Notes under the pieces: generated by a model | The model's database searches: none | What the model was told of the DNA's origin: nothing | What the model saw: the letters and a program-made list of their open reading frames with translations, nothing else | In this document: positions 24,179 to 33,734 of the stretch, in pieces | How the letters are laid out: each line of letters starts with the position of its first letter | Numbering within the stretch: position 1 is the stretch's first letter | Assembly: GCA_905213325.1 (NCBI GenBank) | Contig: CAJMHW010000017.1 | Location: 1 to 44,474 of the forward strand | Direction: 5' to 3' | DNA: 44,474 nt | Source of the DNA: Collinsella aerofaciens | GTDB taxonomy: Bacteria; Actinomycetota; Coriobacteriia; Coriobacteriales; Coriobacteriaceae | Position numbers and translations under genes: made by a program

Positions 24179-24285
24179 GCCGGTTACATCCTCCAACGTA
24201 AAGAGTTCTCAACACTATATCAAAGCGTCTAGGTACGTGCGAAATTTGCACCATACGTGACCCTTTGTTTACCCATTCTTTGCCT

Positions 24286-24344
24286 GTTGACGCATCAACG
24301 GCGAACGTCCATAATGCGCTTGCATTAAATGTTGATGTATTAAC
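24286..24344 (+). promoter_or_regulatory. promoter with two operator-like palindromes
   Basis: TTGACG (24288-24293) and CATAAT (24310-24315) form a good promoter with a 16-base spacer. Two matching palindromes flank the start. GTTGACGCATCAAC (24286-24299) overlaps the -35, and GTTGATGTATTAAC (24331-24344) lies just after the expected start. They share GTTGAYGYATYAAC, 45 bases apart, the geometry of a repressor that blocks and possibly loops the promoter. The regulator is unknown. Confidence 0.6.
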
Positions 24345-24364
24345 ATCTTATAGGAAAGCTTCTT

Positions 24365-25330
24365 ATGTCTCAAAACGCACGTTCCCATCGAAAGCTCAAG
24401 ATAGCCGGCGTCGTTGCGCTGGTGCTCGTTGTCGCGCTGCTGGGGTTTGCCGGCAACTTTCTGTTTGACTTCGCGCTGAATCCCCGCGCGCCATACACCA
24501 TGAAGATGATGCAGGACGGCAAGGACGCCGAAAAGGGCGAGCAGATGGATGCCGAGGAAACCGAGGCGCGGGCGTGGTTTAAAGAGAACCGCGAGAGCAG
24601 CAGCCTCACCGCGGACGACGGGACCGAGCTTGCCGCCTGGTATTTTGCTGCGTCGGAGAGCACGCACGACTACGCCGTCTGCCTGCATGGATATACCAAC
24701 GAGCCCATCGGTATGGCCCGATACGTCAAGCGATTCCACGACCGCGGCATGAACGTACTCGCACCCGCCGCCCGCGCCCACGAGCGCTCCGGCGGCGACT
24801 ATATCGGCATGGGCTGGCCCGAGCGCCTTGACATCGTCGCATGGATTGAGCGAATCGTTCAGGCTGACCCCGAGGCACGCATCCTGGTCTTTGGCGAGTC
24901 GATGGGTGCGGCAACCGCCATGAACGTCGCGGGGGAGTCTCTGCCCGCAAACGTGAAATGCATTATCGAGGACTGCGGTTATACGAGTGTTTGGGACGAG
25001 TTTTCTCTGCAGCTCAAGGACGTGTTCGGCCTGCCCAGCTTTCCCTTGCTCGATGTAGCAAACTTGGTGTGCAACGTGCGCGCGGGCTACGACTTTCATA
25101 AGGCGAGCAGTGTGGAGCAACTCAAACACGCGACGGTTCCCATGCTGTTTATCCACGGCGACCAAGACACCTTTGTGCCGTACGACATGCTCGACCAAAA
25201 CTACGACGCATACGCCAGCAAGGTCAAGCAAAAGCTCACTATCCATGGCGCCACCCACGCCAAGAGTGCGCAAGTTGACCCCGAGCTCTACTGGAATACG
25301 GTCGATGACTTCCTCGACAAGAATTTTTAG
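24365..25330 (+). CDS. membrane-anchored alpha/beta hydrolase
   Basis: This 321-residue protein has one N-terminal membrane segment (~11-36), probably leaving the hydrolase domain outside the membrane. The fold motifs are oxyanion LHGY (~106), nucleophile elbow GESMGAAT, acid Asp in HGDQDTFVP and catalytic His in GATHAKS. It resembles the YhfR/YfhR-type alpha/beta hydrolases of low-GC and high-GC Gram-positives. The substrate is unknown. TAGGAAAG is a fair ribosome site. It is a single-gene unit, bounded by the operator-bearing promoter (24286-24344) and the terminator at 25409-25447. Confidence 0.9.
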   Translation: MSQNARSHRKLKIAGVVALVLVVALLGFAGNFLFDFALNPRAPYTMKMMQDGKDAEKGEQMDAEETEARAWFKENRESSSLTADDGTELAAWYFAASESTHDYAVCLHGYTNEPIGMARYVKRFHDRGMNVLAPAARAHERSGGDYIGMGWPERLDIVAWIERIVQADPEARILVFGESMGAATAMNVAGESLPANVKCIIEDCGYTSVWDEFSLQLKDVFGLPSFPLLDVANLVCNVRAGYDFHKASSVEQLKHATVPMLFIHGDQDTFVPYDMLDQNYDAYASKVKQKLTIHGATHAKSAQVDPELYWNTVDDFLDKNF

Positions 25331-25408
25331 GCAAAAAGCAACGTCTGGGGTTTTGTTGCCAAAAATCGGTTTGCGGTCGGCGGTATTCGTTTTTTCACCG
25401 CACTTCCG

Positions 25409-25447
25409 AAAAGCCGCCCGCGAGCGTTGTGCTCGTGGGCGGCTTTT
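25409..25447. terminator. strong bidirectional terminator
   Basis: AAAAGCCGCCCGCGAGC (25409-25425) pairs with GCTCGTGGGCGGCTTTT (25431-25447), with A/T tracts at both ends. It serves the convergent hydrolase and DUF362 genes. Confidence 0.9.
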
Positions 25448-25494
25448 GCTCAACTTACGCTACAAAGGCTCTTATTTTGTCCAATAGTTAGACG

Positions 25495-26700
25495 CTACTT
25501 GACCTCGATGAGCTCGTACTCGCTCGTGCCCAGGCCGATCTTTTCGGCGTGCGCGATGCACGCGCGCCAGTCGGTGTCGGGATGCGTGATGCAGAAGGGA
25601 TCACGCGCCTGCTCGCCCTCCAGATGCTCGTGATTGTGCTCCATCTTGGCCGCGCTGTCGGTGAGCTCGGTGTTGGGCAGCGGCTCGGATGCCATGACGG
25701 CATCGGCGCAGGCCTGGTCGATGGCGACCGGGTCGAAGCTCGCGAACATGCCGATATCGTTGACGATAGGCGTATCGTTTTCGGGATGGCAATCGCAGTT
25801 GGGGCTGATATCCATGGCGAGCGAGATGTGGAAGCTCGGGCGGCCGTCGACGACGGCCTTGGTGTACTCGGCGATCTTGCAGTTGAGCACGTCTGCCGCG
25901 GCCTCATAGCCGGGCTTGATGCAGTCCTGGTTGCATGCCGCAATGCAGCGTCCGCAGCCCACGCAGCGATCGTGGTCGATGGCAGCCACGTGCACCGTGC
26001 GAGTAGCGCCGTTGGCAAGCTCGCGCTCGCGGGTGTCGGTGAACGAGACAGCGTTGTGCGCGCAGATCTTTTCGCAGGCACGGCAGCCAACGCAGTGCTC
26101 GGTCGAGACGTTCGGCTTGCCGGCGGCATGCTGCTCCATCTTGCCGGCACGGCTGCCGCCTCCCATACCCAGGTTCTTCATGGCGCCGCCAAAGCCGGCT
26201 TGCTCATGGCCCTTAAAGTGGGTGAGGCTAATCACGATATCGGCATCCATGAGCGCCTGACCGATCTTGGCCTCGTGCACGTACTCGCCGCCCTCGACCG
26301 GGACGAGCGCTTCGTCGGTGCCCTTGAGGCCGTCGGCGATGATGATCTGGCAACCCGTGGCATACGGGGTAAAGCCGTTCTGGTAGGCGGTGTCGATGTG
26401 CTCGAGCGCGTTTTTGCGGCTACCCACATAGAGCGTATTGCAGTCGGTGAGGAAGGGCTTGCCGCCCAGCTCCTTCACGACATCCGCGACGGCGCGGGCG
26501 TAGTTGGGGCGCAAAAAGCTCAGGTTGCCCAGCTCGCCAAAGTGAATCTTGATGGCGACGAACTTGTTCTCAAAGTCGATCTGCTCAATTCCGGCGCGGC
26601 GGATGAGGCGCTTGAGCTTGTCGAGCTGGCTCTCGCGAGCATGCGTGCGCAGGTTGGTGAAGTACACCTTGGCGGGTGCTGCGGGTGCAGTTGCGGTCAT
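25495..26700 (-). CDS. DUF362 protein with two 4Fe-4S clusters
   Basis: This 401-residue cytoplasmic protein has a DUF362 domain over most of its length: FVAIKIHFGE, THFKGHEQAGFGGAMKNLGMG. Two ferredoxin-type motifs are inserted at about residues 205-275: CVGCRACEKIC and CVGCGRCIAAC, each followed by a fourth Cys-Pro-like context. It should bind two 4Fe-4S clusters and transfer electrons, but the partner and the reaction of DUF362 are not known. GGGGAT lies 8 bases before the ATG. It is convergent with the hydrolase and appears to be transcribed alone. Confidence 0.9.
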   Translation of the reverse strand: MTATAPAAPAKVYFTNLRTHARESQLDKLKRLIRRAGIEQIDFENKFVAIKIHFGELGNLSFLRPNYARAVADVVKELGGKPFLTDCNTLYVGSRKNALEHIDTAYQNGFTPYATGCQIIIADGLKGTDEALVPVEGGEYVHEAKIGQALMDADIVISLTHFKGHEQAGFGGAMKNLGMGGGSRAGKMEQHAAGKPNVSTEHCVGCRACEKICAHNAVSFTDTRERELANGATRTVHVAAIDHDRCVGCGRCIAACNQDCIKPGYEAAADVLNCKIAEYTKAVVDGRPSFHISLAMDISPNCDCHPENDTPIVNDIGMFASFDPVAIDQACADAVMASEPLPNTELTDSAAKMEHNHEHLEGEQARDPFCITHPDTDWRACIAHAEKIGLGTSEYELIEVK

Positions 26701-26783
26701 AAATCTATCCCCTCGGTCTATATGGCGTTACAGACATAGAGGATGGTACCAGTTAAAGCAGAGTTAAAGTCAAGTACGGCACC

Positions 26784-26892
26784 TAGTCATTGGGGACGTT
26801 CTTAAATGAGTAGTCGCAAGGGACACTCTTTCGCCACCCGGCAGTTGGGGACAGTCCCCAAGTGCCGGCAGGAAAGGAACGTCCCCGAAGGC
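26784..26892. repeat. cluster of GGGGAC palindromic boxes
   Basis: It starts with TAGTCATTGGGGACGTTCTT, the string also at 18356. The palindrome CGGCAGTTGGGGAC / GTCCCCAAGTGCCG (26839-26852 and 26854-26867, 13 of 14 paired) follows, then an inverted GGAACGTCCCC copy (~26876). No gene is credible here. Confidence 0.65.
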
Positions 26893-26974
26893 CGGCATAT
26901 AGGGACAGTCCTTGCCAACCCGACCGGCAGACCGGCGAATCATCGGCATCTGGTAAGAGGGACGCGCCGTCACG

Positions 26975-27100
26975 TTTGTGGCGGCGCGCCTTGGTCTGGC
27001 GGCGCGTTCTGGCGTGGCCACAATCTGGTTTGATGGCGTGCCCTGGTGTGGCGGCGTTGGCGGCGTGCCCTGGCGTGACGGAGCGTCCTGGCGCGGACCG
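26975..27100. repeat. imperfect ~18-base tandem repeats
   Basis: Several degenerate units of the form GGCGTGCCCTGGYGTGGC run head to tail between the GGGGAC cluster and the methyltransferase stop. They are GC-rich, with no ribosome site or start that would make a gene. From 26893 to 26974 I see nothing. Confidence 0.5.
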
Positions 27101-27745
27101 CTAGCCCTTTCGCGCGACCAGATGCGCGCGGAATCCCTTCTGTGCCTCGAGCTTGAGCGGGGTGAGCCCGGATTCCTCGACGAGCGCGCGTAGCTCGGAC
27201 AGCTTGAGGATGCGCACGTCGCCATGGCCCAAGAAGCGTGCCAGCGGTAGCTCGATGTTGTTCATGAGCCAGACCGCGACATCGTTCGAGGTGTAGTCGC
27301 GAAGGACCAGTCGCCCGCCGGGCCGAAGGACGCGTGCTACCTCGGCGAAAAACCTCTCCGGATGCGGGTAGTGGTGGAAGCTGTTGGAGCAGAGCACGGC
27401 GTCGAAGCTCCGGGGCTCGAAGGGCAGTGCCTCCGCGTCTCCGACGACAAAGCTGACGTTATCGAGCTGCTTTGCCCGGGCGACGTCGATCATCCCGGGT
27501 GTGAGGTCGAGTCCAGTCAAGTGCTTGCTGGGGTACCGGGCGTGGAGCAGTTCTAGGACGGCTCCGGTTCCACAGCCCACGTCGAGCGCGTCCTCGAACG
27601 GTTCGAGCTCAAGCCCCTCGAGCATTTGCGGATAGTCGTCCTTGCACATCTCGTAAATGCCGGCATGGCCGGATTCGTAGACCTTTGCCGCCTCGGTGAA
27701 CTCCTTGATGGAGAGCTGCTTGAGCTCCTCTGCCGATCTCGCCAT
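27101..27745 (-). CDS. class I SAM-dependent methyltransferase
   Basis: This 214-residue protein has a Rossmann methyltransferase fold. Motif I is LDVGCGTGAVLELL (~52-65), the acidic end of strand 2 is GLDLTPGMI, and motif II/III follow as VVGDAEALPFEPRSFDAVLCS and VLRPGGRLVL. It has the UbiE/Methyltransf_11 layout. The substrate cannot be inferred. The ATG at 27745 is chosen because AAGGAG lies 4 bases upstream. A longer frame to 27826 runs into Arg/Pro-rich noncoding sequence. It follows the ABC permease gene by 118 bases and may or may not be co-transcribed. Confidence 0.9.
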   Translation of the reverse strand: MARSAEELKQLSIKEFTEAAKVYESGHAGIYEMCKDDYPQMLEGLELEPFEDALDVGCGTGAVLELLHARYPSKHLTGLDLTPGMIDVARAKQLDNVSFVVGDAEALPFEPRSFDAVLCSNSFHHYPHPERFFAEVARVLRPGGRLVLRDYTSNDVAVWLMNNIELPLARFLGHGDVRILKLSELRALVEESGLTPLKLEAQKGFRAHLVARKG

Positions 27746-27863
27746 GGGTCTCCTTCTGTTCGGGGGAGTCTGACGTTGCGCGCGTTTGCCCACGTCGGGC
27801 CTGGCGGGCAAATAACGCGGGGGCACCCTTCCTTCGGTTCGTGCCCCGCGTGCGGGCGGTTCT

Positions 27864-30530
27864 CTATTCCTGGACCTTCAGCGCCTCGGAGAGGCTCACG
27901 CGCTTGATGGAGCGCGTGTGCAGCAGCGCCACGACCAGGTAGGTCACAAAGCCAATGCCCACGCACGCCGCCATGGACCAAGCGGGCACGTAGATCTCGA
28001 TATTGCCGTTATAGGCGAGTAGCATCGAGCGGAAGATGGCCGTGAGCGAGCCAATAATGACCGGCAGGCTCAGCACGAGCGACGCCACCACGCACAGCGT
28101 AATCGAGCGGATGTACAGATGCGAGATCTCGCTATCGCGATAGCCAAAGACTTTCATGTAGCTGATCGAACGGGCGCTGTGGTCGATCACCGCCTTGGTC
28201 AGCAGGTACATAAACAGCAGGAAGATGAACACCGCGAGCCCGATCATCATTCCGATCATTTTACTCATCATGCCGATGAACTGGTCACCCACGGCGCGCA
28301 TGTCGTCGGGCGTGGTGTCGCCGGCAAAGTAACGAGCATCGAGGTCGAGCTTCTCGTCGCTCACATAGCCGTTAAAGTAGGCGGCGTCGTTGTCGAACAG
28401 CTCGTTAAAGTCGTCGATACTCATATAGATATTCATGTCCGACTTTGAGCCCCAGGCACAGTCCTTGCCCGCGTACTCAAAGGAATAATGCTCCCCCTCG
28501 TACTTGTCGCGAAGCGTGACCTTCTGACCCTCGCTCCAGCCAAACTTATCGAGCAGACCGCCGCCAAAGACGACACGGCCGTCGCCGACGTTGAGGTCTT
28601 TCCAATAGCGCGAATCGGATGAAATGCCGTAAACAGAAATCGTCTCCTCGCCATTTCCGTCGCCGCGATCGTATTGCAGCTGGTAAACAGCGTATTTCTC
28701 GGCCTGTGCGATTGCGCCCGCGCCGTTGTCGATCGTGTTAACCGGGTGAATGTCGTCGTTGTCGGTGTCGATCTTAGAGGCCTTGTCGATCAGGTCGATA
28801 GCCTCGTCGCGGTCGCAGCCGAGGGCATCGGCAAGATCGTCAAGGCACGCGTAGAGCGCATCCTTCTTATCCTGGACCTTGGCAAGCGCGTCCTGCGCCG
28901 CGGCCAGGCTCTCGGCAGACGGAGATGCGGTCGCGGCATCGGCTGCCGCCTGCGCCGCATCGGCCGCGTCGTCAAGCTCGTCATCGGCATCCCGGGCGGC
29001 AGAAAGCAGCGCGCCGTCAACCGACTGCAAGCGCTCGAGTGCCGACCACTGCTCGCGCTCCTCGGCAGTACCCTCGAGCTCCAGCGGCGCCTTGAGCGTG
29101 TACTGGTGCTCGGCGACCAGGCCTGTCTCGAGGTTGTCCGCATAGTGCGTCATCGTGGGCAGAATCGCCAGGCCAAAGAGCAGCAGCAGCGAGGCAAACG
29201 CGATGCCCACGAAGAGCGTGGCGAAGTTGCCCAGATTGCGCAGGAAGATACGCAGGCGGAAGCGGGAAACAAAACCCATGCGCTCCGGCAGCTGCAGGCC
29301 GCGCTTGGTGCCCGATTTGCCACTCGTCTCGTGACGAAGGAACTGCAACGGCGTCTTGCCCATTTTGCGAAACAGACCCACCAGCGTGATGAGGATGAGC
29401 GCGACGGCGGGAACCACGGCGCACTTCACAAAGATCTCCCAGCTCCAGTACACCTGGAAGGGCGGCAGGCTGTACGAACCGTAATAGAGGCTGCGCATGG
29501 GCTCGGTAAAGAACACAACGCCGAGCGCAGTGCCCAAAAGCGCCGCGACCACGCCCACAATAGCGGGAAGCGCAAGGTAGTGCAGCACGATCTCGCGTCG
29601 ACGATAGCCGCTGGCGAGCAGCGTGCCGATGATGGCGCTCTCCTCCTCGATGGTGGCGTCGGTAAGGACCACAAAGACGAACGCCATGATCACGATGATG
29701 ATGTCGAGCAGCGTCATCCACATCATGGAGTCGCCGTCCACGTCGTCGCGCGCATAGCCAATGCCCTGATTGGAATCGGCATCGATCAGATCGTCCACGC
29801 GCGCATCGGCATCGGTCAGCGCCTCGACCATATCTTGCTCGGCGTCGATGCGGTCTGCGGTGGAGAGATCGCGATCGGTAAAGGTGAAGGAGTAGGTGTA
29901 GGCAGGCGCGCCGCCGGCATCCTCGAGCGCGGAAAAGCCGGCGTCGGTGACCTCGGCCACGCCATAGGTGATGGTGTTCACCGTAAAGTCCGAATTGTTG
30001 AGGAACAGCGCCTGGCTATCGGGCTGGGTCATGATGCCGCAGATGGTGTAGGTGCGGCCCTCAAGCTCGACCTTATCGCCCACGGCGAGGTCGTTATTGG
30101 TGGCAAAGACACGGTCGATGGCCACCTCGTCATCCGCCTTGGGTTCCTTGCCCTCACAGTAGGACGCGATATCGACCTTGCTGCGGTGCGCATAGGTGCG
30201 CAGCGTGCGCTTGGTGCCATCGTCGCCAGCGGCCTTTTTGATGATGGCGTCAATGGAGAAATTCTTGTAGAGCGTAACGCCGCCGACGTCGCCGGCTGCA
30301 TCCTCGGCCGCCTTGAGCTGCTCGTCGGTAACCTCGAAGGAGGTGGTCACGCGGCCGTCCTCAATCGTGTAGTCGTCGCGCATGTCGTCGATAAGGCAAC
30401 CGATGGAATGCGCCGCGAGCAAAAAGCCCGAGGTAAGGGCGATGCTTCCGCACATAAGCAAAAAGATGCCCAGGTACTTGCCGATATTGCGGCGCAGCTC
30501 GCGCGGGAGACGTTTTGCGAGAGGTGTCAT
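27864..30530 (-). CDS. FtsX-type ABC transporter permease with large extracytoplasmic domain
   Basis: With the ATG at 30530 the protein has 888 residues. It has an N-terminal membrane segment and a long extracytoplasmic domain (~45-255). A first FtsX-type membrane block (~260-455) is followed by a second extracytoplasmic region, which contains an Ala/Asp-rich coiled coil (~500-590). A second FtsX block sits at the C-terminus (~770-885). This is the MacB/LolE-like mechanotransmission type, not an importer. TAGGCGG precedes the ATG, and the ABC ATPase stop is 8 bases upstream, so the two form an exporter or lipoprotein/peptide-handling pair. Cargo is unknown. Confidence 0.9.
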   Translation of the reverse strand: MTPLAKRLPRELRRNIGKYLGIFLLMCGSIALTSGFLLAAHSIGCLIDDMRDDYTIEDGRVTTSFEVTDEQLKAAEDAAGDVGGVTLYKNFSIDAIIKKAAGDDGTKRTLRTYAHRSKVDIASYCEGKEPKADDEVAIDRVFATNNDLAVGDKVELEGRTYTICGIMTQPDSQALFLNNSDFTVNTITYGVAEVTDAGFSALEDAGGAPAYTYSFTFTDRDLSTADRIDAEQDMVEALTDADARVDDLIDADSNQGIGYARDDVDGDSMMWMTLLDIIIVIMAFVFVVLTDATIEEESAIIGTLLASGYRRREIVLHYLALPAIVGVVAALLGTALGVVFFTEPMRSLYYGSYSLPPFQVYWSWEIFVKCAVVPAVALILITLVGLFRKMGKTPLQFLRHETSGKSGTKRGLQLPERMGFVSRFRLRIFLRNLGNFATLFVGIAFASLLLLFGLAILPTMTHYADNLETGLVAEHQYTLKAPLELEGTAEEREQWSALERLQSVDGALLSAARDADDELDDAADAAQAAADAATASPSAESLAAAQDALAKVQDKKDALYACLDDLADALGCDRDEAIDLIDKASKIDTDNDDIHPVNTIDNGAGAIAQAEKYAVYQLQYDRGDGNGEETISVYGISSDSRYWKDLNVGDGRVVFGGGLLDKFGWSEGQKVTLRDKYEGEHYSFEYAGKDCAWGSKSDMNIYMSIDDFNELFDNDAAYFNGYVSDEKLDLDARYFAGDTTPDDMRAVGDQFIGMMSKMIGMMIGLAVFIFLLFMYLLTKAVIDHSARSISYMKVFGYRDSEISHLYIRSITLCVVASLVLSLPVIIGSLTAIFRSMLLAYNGNIEIYVPAWSMAACVGIGFVTYLVVALLHTRSIKRVSLSEALKVQE

Positions 30531-30538
30531 GGCGCCGC

Positions 30539-31252
<714 letters not shown>

Positions 31253-31345
31253 GGTATCCCCCATTGTTAGCCTCGTACTACTTTATGAACGTAATAGTAA
31301 ACCTTGGCGAACTATTTTGGGGCGAGGCCTAGGATTTATTTCAGA

Positions 31346-32551
31346 CTAGGCGCGGGATTTGGCGCGTGAGAGGGCCAGGCCTACGGCGGCAATGGCGACG
31401 GCGAAGAGCACGGTGACGCCCAGGTCGCAGGCGATGTCACCCAACACGGTGGACGTCAGATCCGAAGCGAGCGCCTTGCCAATCGCGTCGTTCACCCAAT
31501 ACGTCGGCACAAAGTGCGCCACCGTCTGCACGGCCGAGCCCATCAGCGACAGCGGCATCCAAGCGCCGCCCAAAAACGTCATGAGCATGCCGAGCAGGTT
31601 GCCCACACCGTTAAGCAGCTCCTCGCGCGCACCCAGGCTCGAAAGGGCAAAGCCAACGGCCAGAGGCGTGCACGCCAGGGCAAACGTCGCCGCCAGCGCC
31701 AGGCACACACGACCCACGCCGACCTCGGCAACCGCGCCGGCAAAGCCCACGACGCCCATCATGCTCGACACAAACCAGATGCAGACGGTGAGCACTGCGG
31801 CAGCCGCGAACACGGCAAGCGAGCGCTGGCGCTCGGAGACCGGGCCGGCATCCATACGACGCACGCGCTCGGGCTCGTTCATGCCCGAGAACACCAACCC
31901 CACCGATACGATGACCGACGAGATAATCGCGTACGCGCCAAAGTTGAAATACGACTCGAGCGTGGCGGCAACCGTCGAGTCGACCTTGACCTGCTCGATC
32001 TGGACCTCCGCGCGCTTTGCAGCGGCATGCTCGGCGGCCTTGGCAACGTCGCCGTTAGAAGCAGCGGGCTCAAGCGCCGCCGCAGCGCCCGCGAGCGAGA
32101 TCCAGCGCGAGGCCTCGGCAGACGAAAGCGCCGCCGCCATGGTGCCGGAACCGTAGGTCACGTCGAGCTTGGGCAGGGCCTCCCCCGCGCGGGCAGCCGC
32201 AACGAGGTCGTCCTCAAACTCCTCCGGGATAAAGAACACGCAGTCGGCGCTGCCCTTGGCGCTGTTGCTCTTGGAGAGCGCGTCCGCAAGGTCGTACGTA
32301 TCGTCGCCGATGCCCGTGACCAGCTCAAAACGCGAACCCAGATGCTTGGTAAGCGCACGCGAAAGGTCGCTGTCGTCGCGGTCGACCACGATCACGTTGG
32401 CATCGTAGGGCTTGTACTCGGTGAGCTGCGACGAGTTCCAGCTCACCGATGCCGCGATGAATACGCCCATGAGCGAGATGAACACCGTATAGATGAGCAG
32501 GTAGAACGGGTGCGCCAGCGCCATGCGAAGCGCGGTCTTAAAGGTGCTCAT
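31346..32551 (-). CDS. ABC-2 type transporter permease
   Basis: This 401-residue protein has one N-terminal membrane segment, a large extracytoplasmic domain (~45-205) and about five C-terminal membrane segments, the ABC2_membrane_3/YhgE-like layout. The ATG at 32551 has GGAAGGAG upstream. It overlaps the preceding permease gene by 14 bases, so the two permeases are coupled and form a heterodimer served by the ATPase at 33735-34673. Such systems export antibiotics, lipids or polymers. No cargo can be named. Confidence 0.87.
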   Translation of the reverse strand: MSTFKTALRMALAHPFYLLIYTVFISLMGVFIAASVSWNSSQLTEYKPYDANVIVVDRDDSDLSRALTKHLGSRFELVTGIGDDTYDLADALSKSNSAKGSADCVFFIPEEFEDDLVAAARAGEALPKLDVTYGSGTMAAALSSAEASRWISLAGAAAALEPAASNGDVAKAAEHAAAKRAEVQIEQVKVDSTVAATLESYFNFGAYAIISSVIVSVGLVFSGMNEPERVRRMDAGPVSERQRSLAVFAAAAVLTVCIWFVSSMMGVVGFAGAVAEVGVGRVCLALAATFALACTPLAVGFALSSLGAREELLNGVGNLLGMLMTFLGGAWMPLSLMGSAVQTVAHFVPTYWVNDAIGKALASDLTSTVLGDIACDLGVTVLFAVAIAAVGLALSRAKSRA

Positions 32552-33725
32552 AGCGACTCCTTCCAAAGATCAGCGTAGCGGCGGCGACAAACACCAGGGC
32601 CATCAGGACGAGCGCGCCCGCGCGAACAGCGAAGGGCCCCAGGTCTTCAAAGAAATACAGGCGATTGAACATGTCACAGATGAGCTTGACGGGGTTGAAC
32701 CAGCACTCGGCCGGGCAGGCGCGGGCGACGTCGTCGGCAAGCGCCATCGCCGGCTCGCCGTAGAGGCCGGCGAACAAAGCGCACGTGGTGGCAAAGCCCG
32801 TGAGGATGCCCGACTTGGACGCCTTGCCGCCCTTAACGGGAAGCGTGCCCACAAAGAGCCCCAGGCCGGTGGCGGCAAGCGCGGAAGCGGCGCCACCCAC
32901 CAAACACAGCCCCTCGCGCCCGCCAAAGTCGACGCCCACGACCAGGCGCACGTAGCCGATCGCGATCGCCATCGAGGCGAAGGAGACCAGCCACGAGCCC
33001 ACAAAGATACCGGCCAGCGATGCCGTCTTGGAAAGACCGCCCACGCAGCGACGCGCGCCAAGGCCCGACAGATTGGGCTGCAGGTCGACGACGCTCAAGG
33101 CGGCAAACTCGGCAGACATCATCGCGACCAGGCCAAAAAGCGCGTAATAGTAGATGACCGTGCCGTCGGGCGTGGTGCGTGTCAGGTTTACGCGGCGGGT
33201 GCTGCCCTCGAGCGACAGGGCGCGCGCAACCGCCTCCGGGTCGGCGAGCGCCGCCGGGTTGTCCTGGGCAATCTGGGACATGAGCTCGGCATTTTGTGTA
33301 TACGAGCTTGTCACCGTCTCCAGGATGCTGCGATCGGTGAGCACCGATGATGCGCGCGAGCTGTCGTAGCTCGATAGCAGTGTGAGCTTGGGTACGCCTG
33401 CGTCGTCGACCGTATAGATGCCCGCAACCTCGCCGGCCTTAAGCGCACGGTTCGCATCGGCTGCGTCGTCGAGCTCGTGGATCTCGAGCAGCTGATCGTC
33501 GCTCTCCTTGGCAAGCGACGTCGCCACGTCCTTAAAGGTCGAGGCGTCCCAGGCCTCGTCCGCTATGACGGCAACCGGCACCGGGTCGACCGTGCCGTCG
33601 GAGCTCAGATTCGCAAACATAAACATGAACATCGTGGAAAGCGCGATGGGAAAGAGAGCGCCCCAGACCCACGTACTCGGTCGGCGCAGCAGCGTCTTGA
33701 CCGTAATGATAATGGTGTTGAACAT
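32538..33725 (-). CDS. ABC-2 type transporter permease
   Basis: This 395-residue protein shares the layout of its downstream neighbour. A membrane segment (~20-40) precedes an extracytoplasmic domain with an Asp/Ala-rich stretch, then six or so C-terminal membrane segments. AGGGGGC lies 5 bases before the ATG. The gene starts 9 bases after the ATPase stop and ends inside the next permease gene, marking a tight three-gene operon read from 34673. The operon is divergent from a two-component system, a layout common for efflux operons controlled by their neighbours. Confidence 0.87.
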   Translation of the reverse strand: MFNTIIITVKTLLRRPSTWVWGALFPIALSTMFMFMFANLSSDGTVDPVPVAVIADEAWDASTFKDVATSLAKESDDQLLEIHELDDAADANRALKAGEVAGIYTVDDAGVPKLTLLSSYDSSRASSVLTDRSILETVTSSYTQNAELMSQIAQDNPAALADPEAVARALSLEGSTRRVNLTRTTPDGTVIYYYALFGLVAMMSAEFAALSVVDLQPNLSGLGARRCVGGLSKTASLAGIFVGSWLVSFASMAIAIGYVRLVVGVDFGGREGLCLVGGAASALAATGLGLFVGTLPVKGGKASKSGILTGFATTCALFAGLYGEPAMALADDVARACPAECWFNPVKLICDMFNRLYFFEDLGPFAVRAGALVLMALVFVAAATLIFGRSRYEHL

Positions 33726-33734
33726 GGCTGCCCC

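Noticed and set aside
26770..27225. Minus-strand frame over the tandem repeats, Arg/Pro-rich
   Set aside because: It overlaps the methyltransferase gene, is low-complexity and lacks a ribosome site.
31265..31345. TACTA...TAGTA pattern upstream of the MacB-type ATPase as an operator
   Set aside because: The arms are only 5 bases with a 14-base gap, too weak to support without related sequences.
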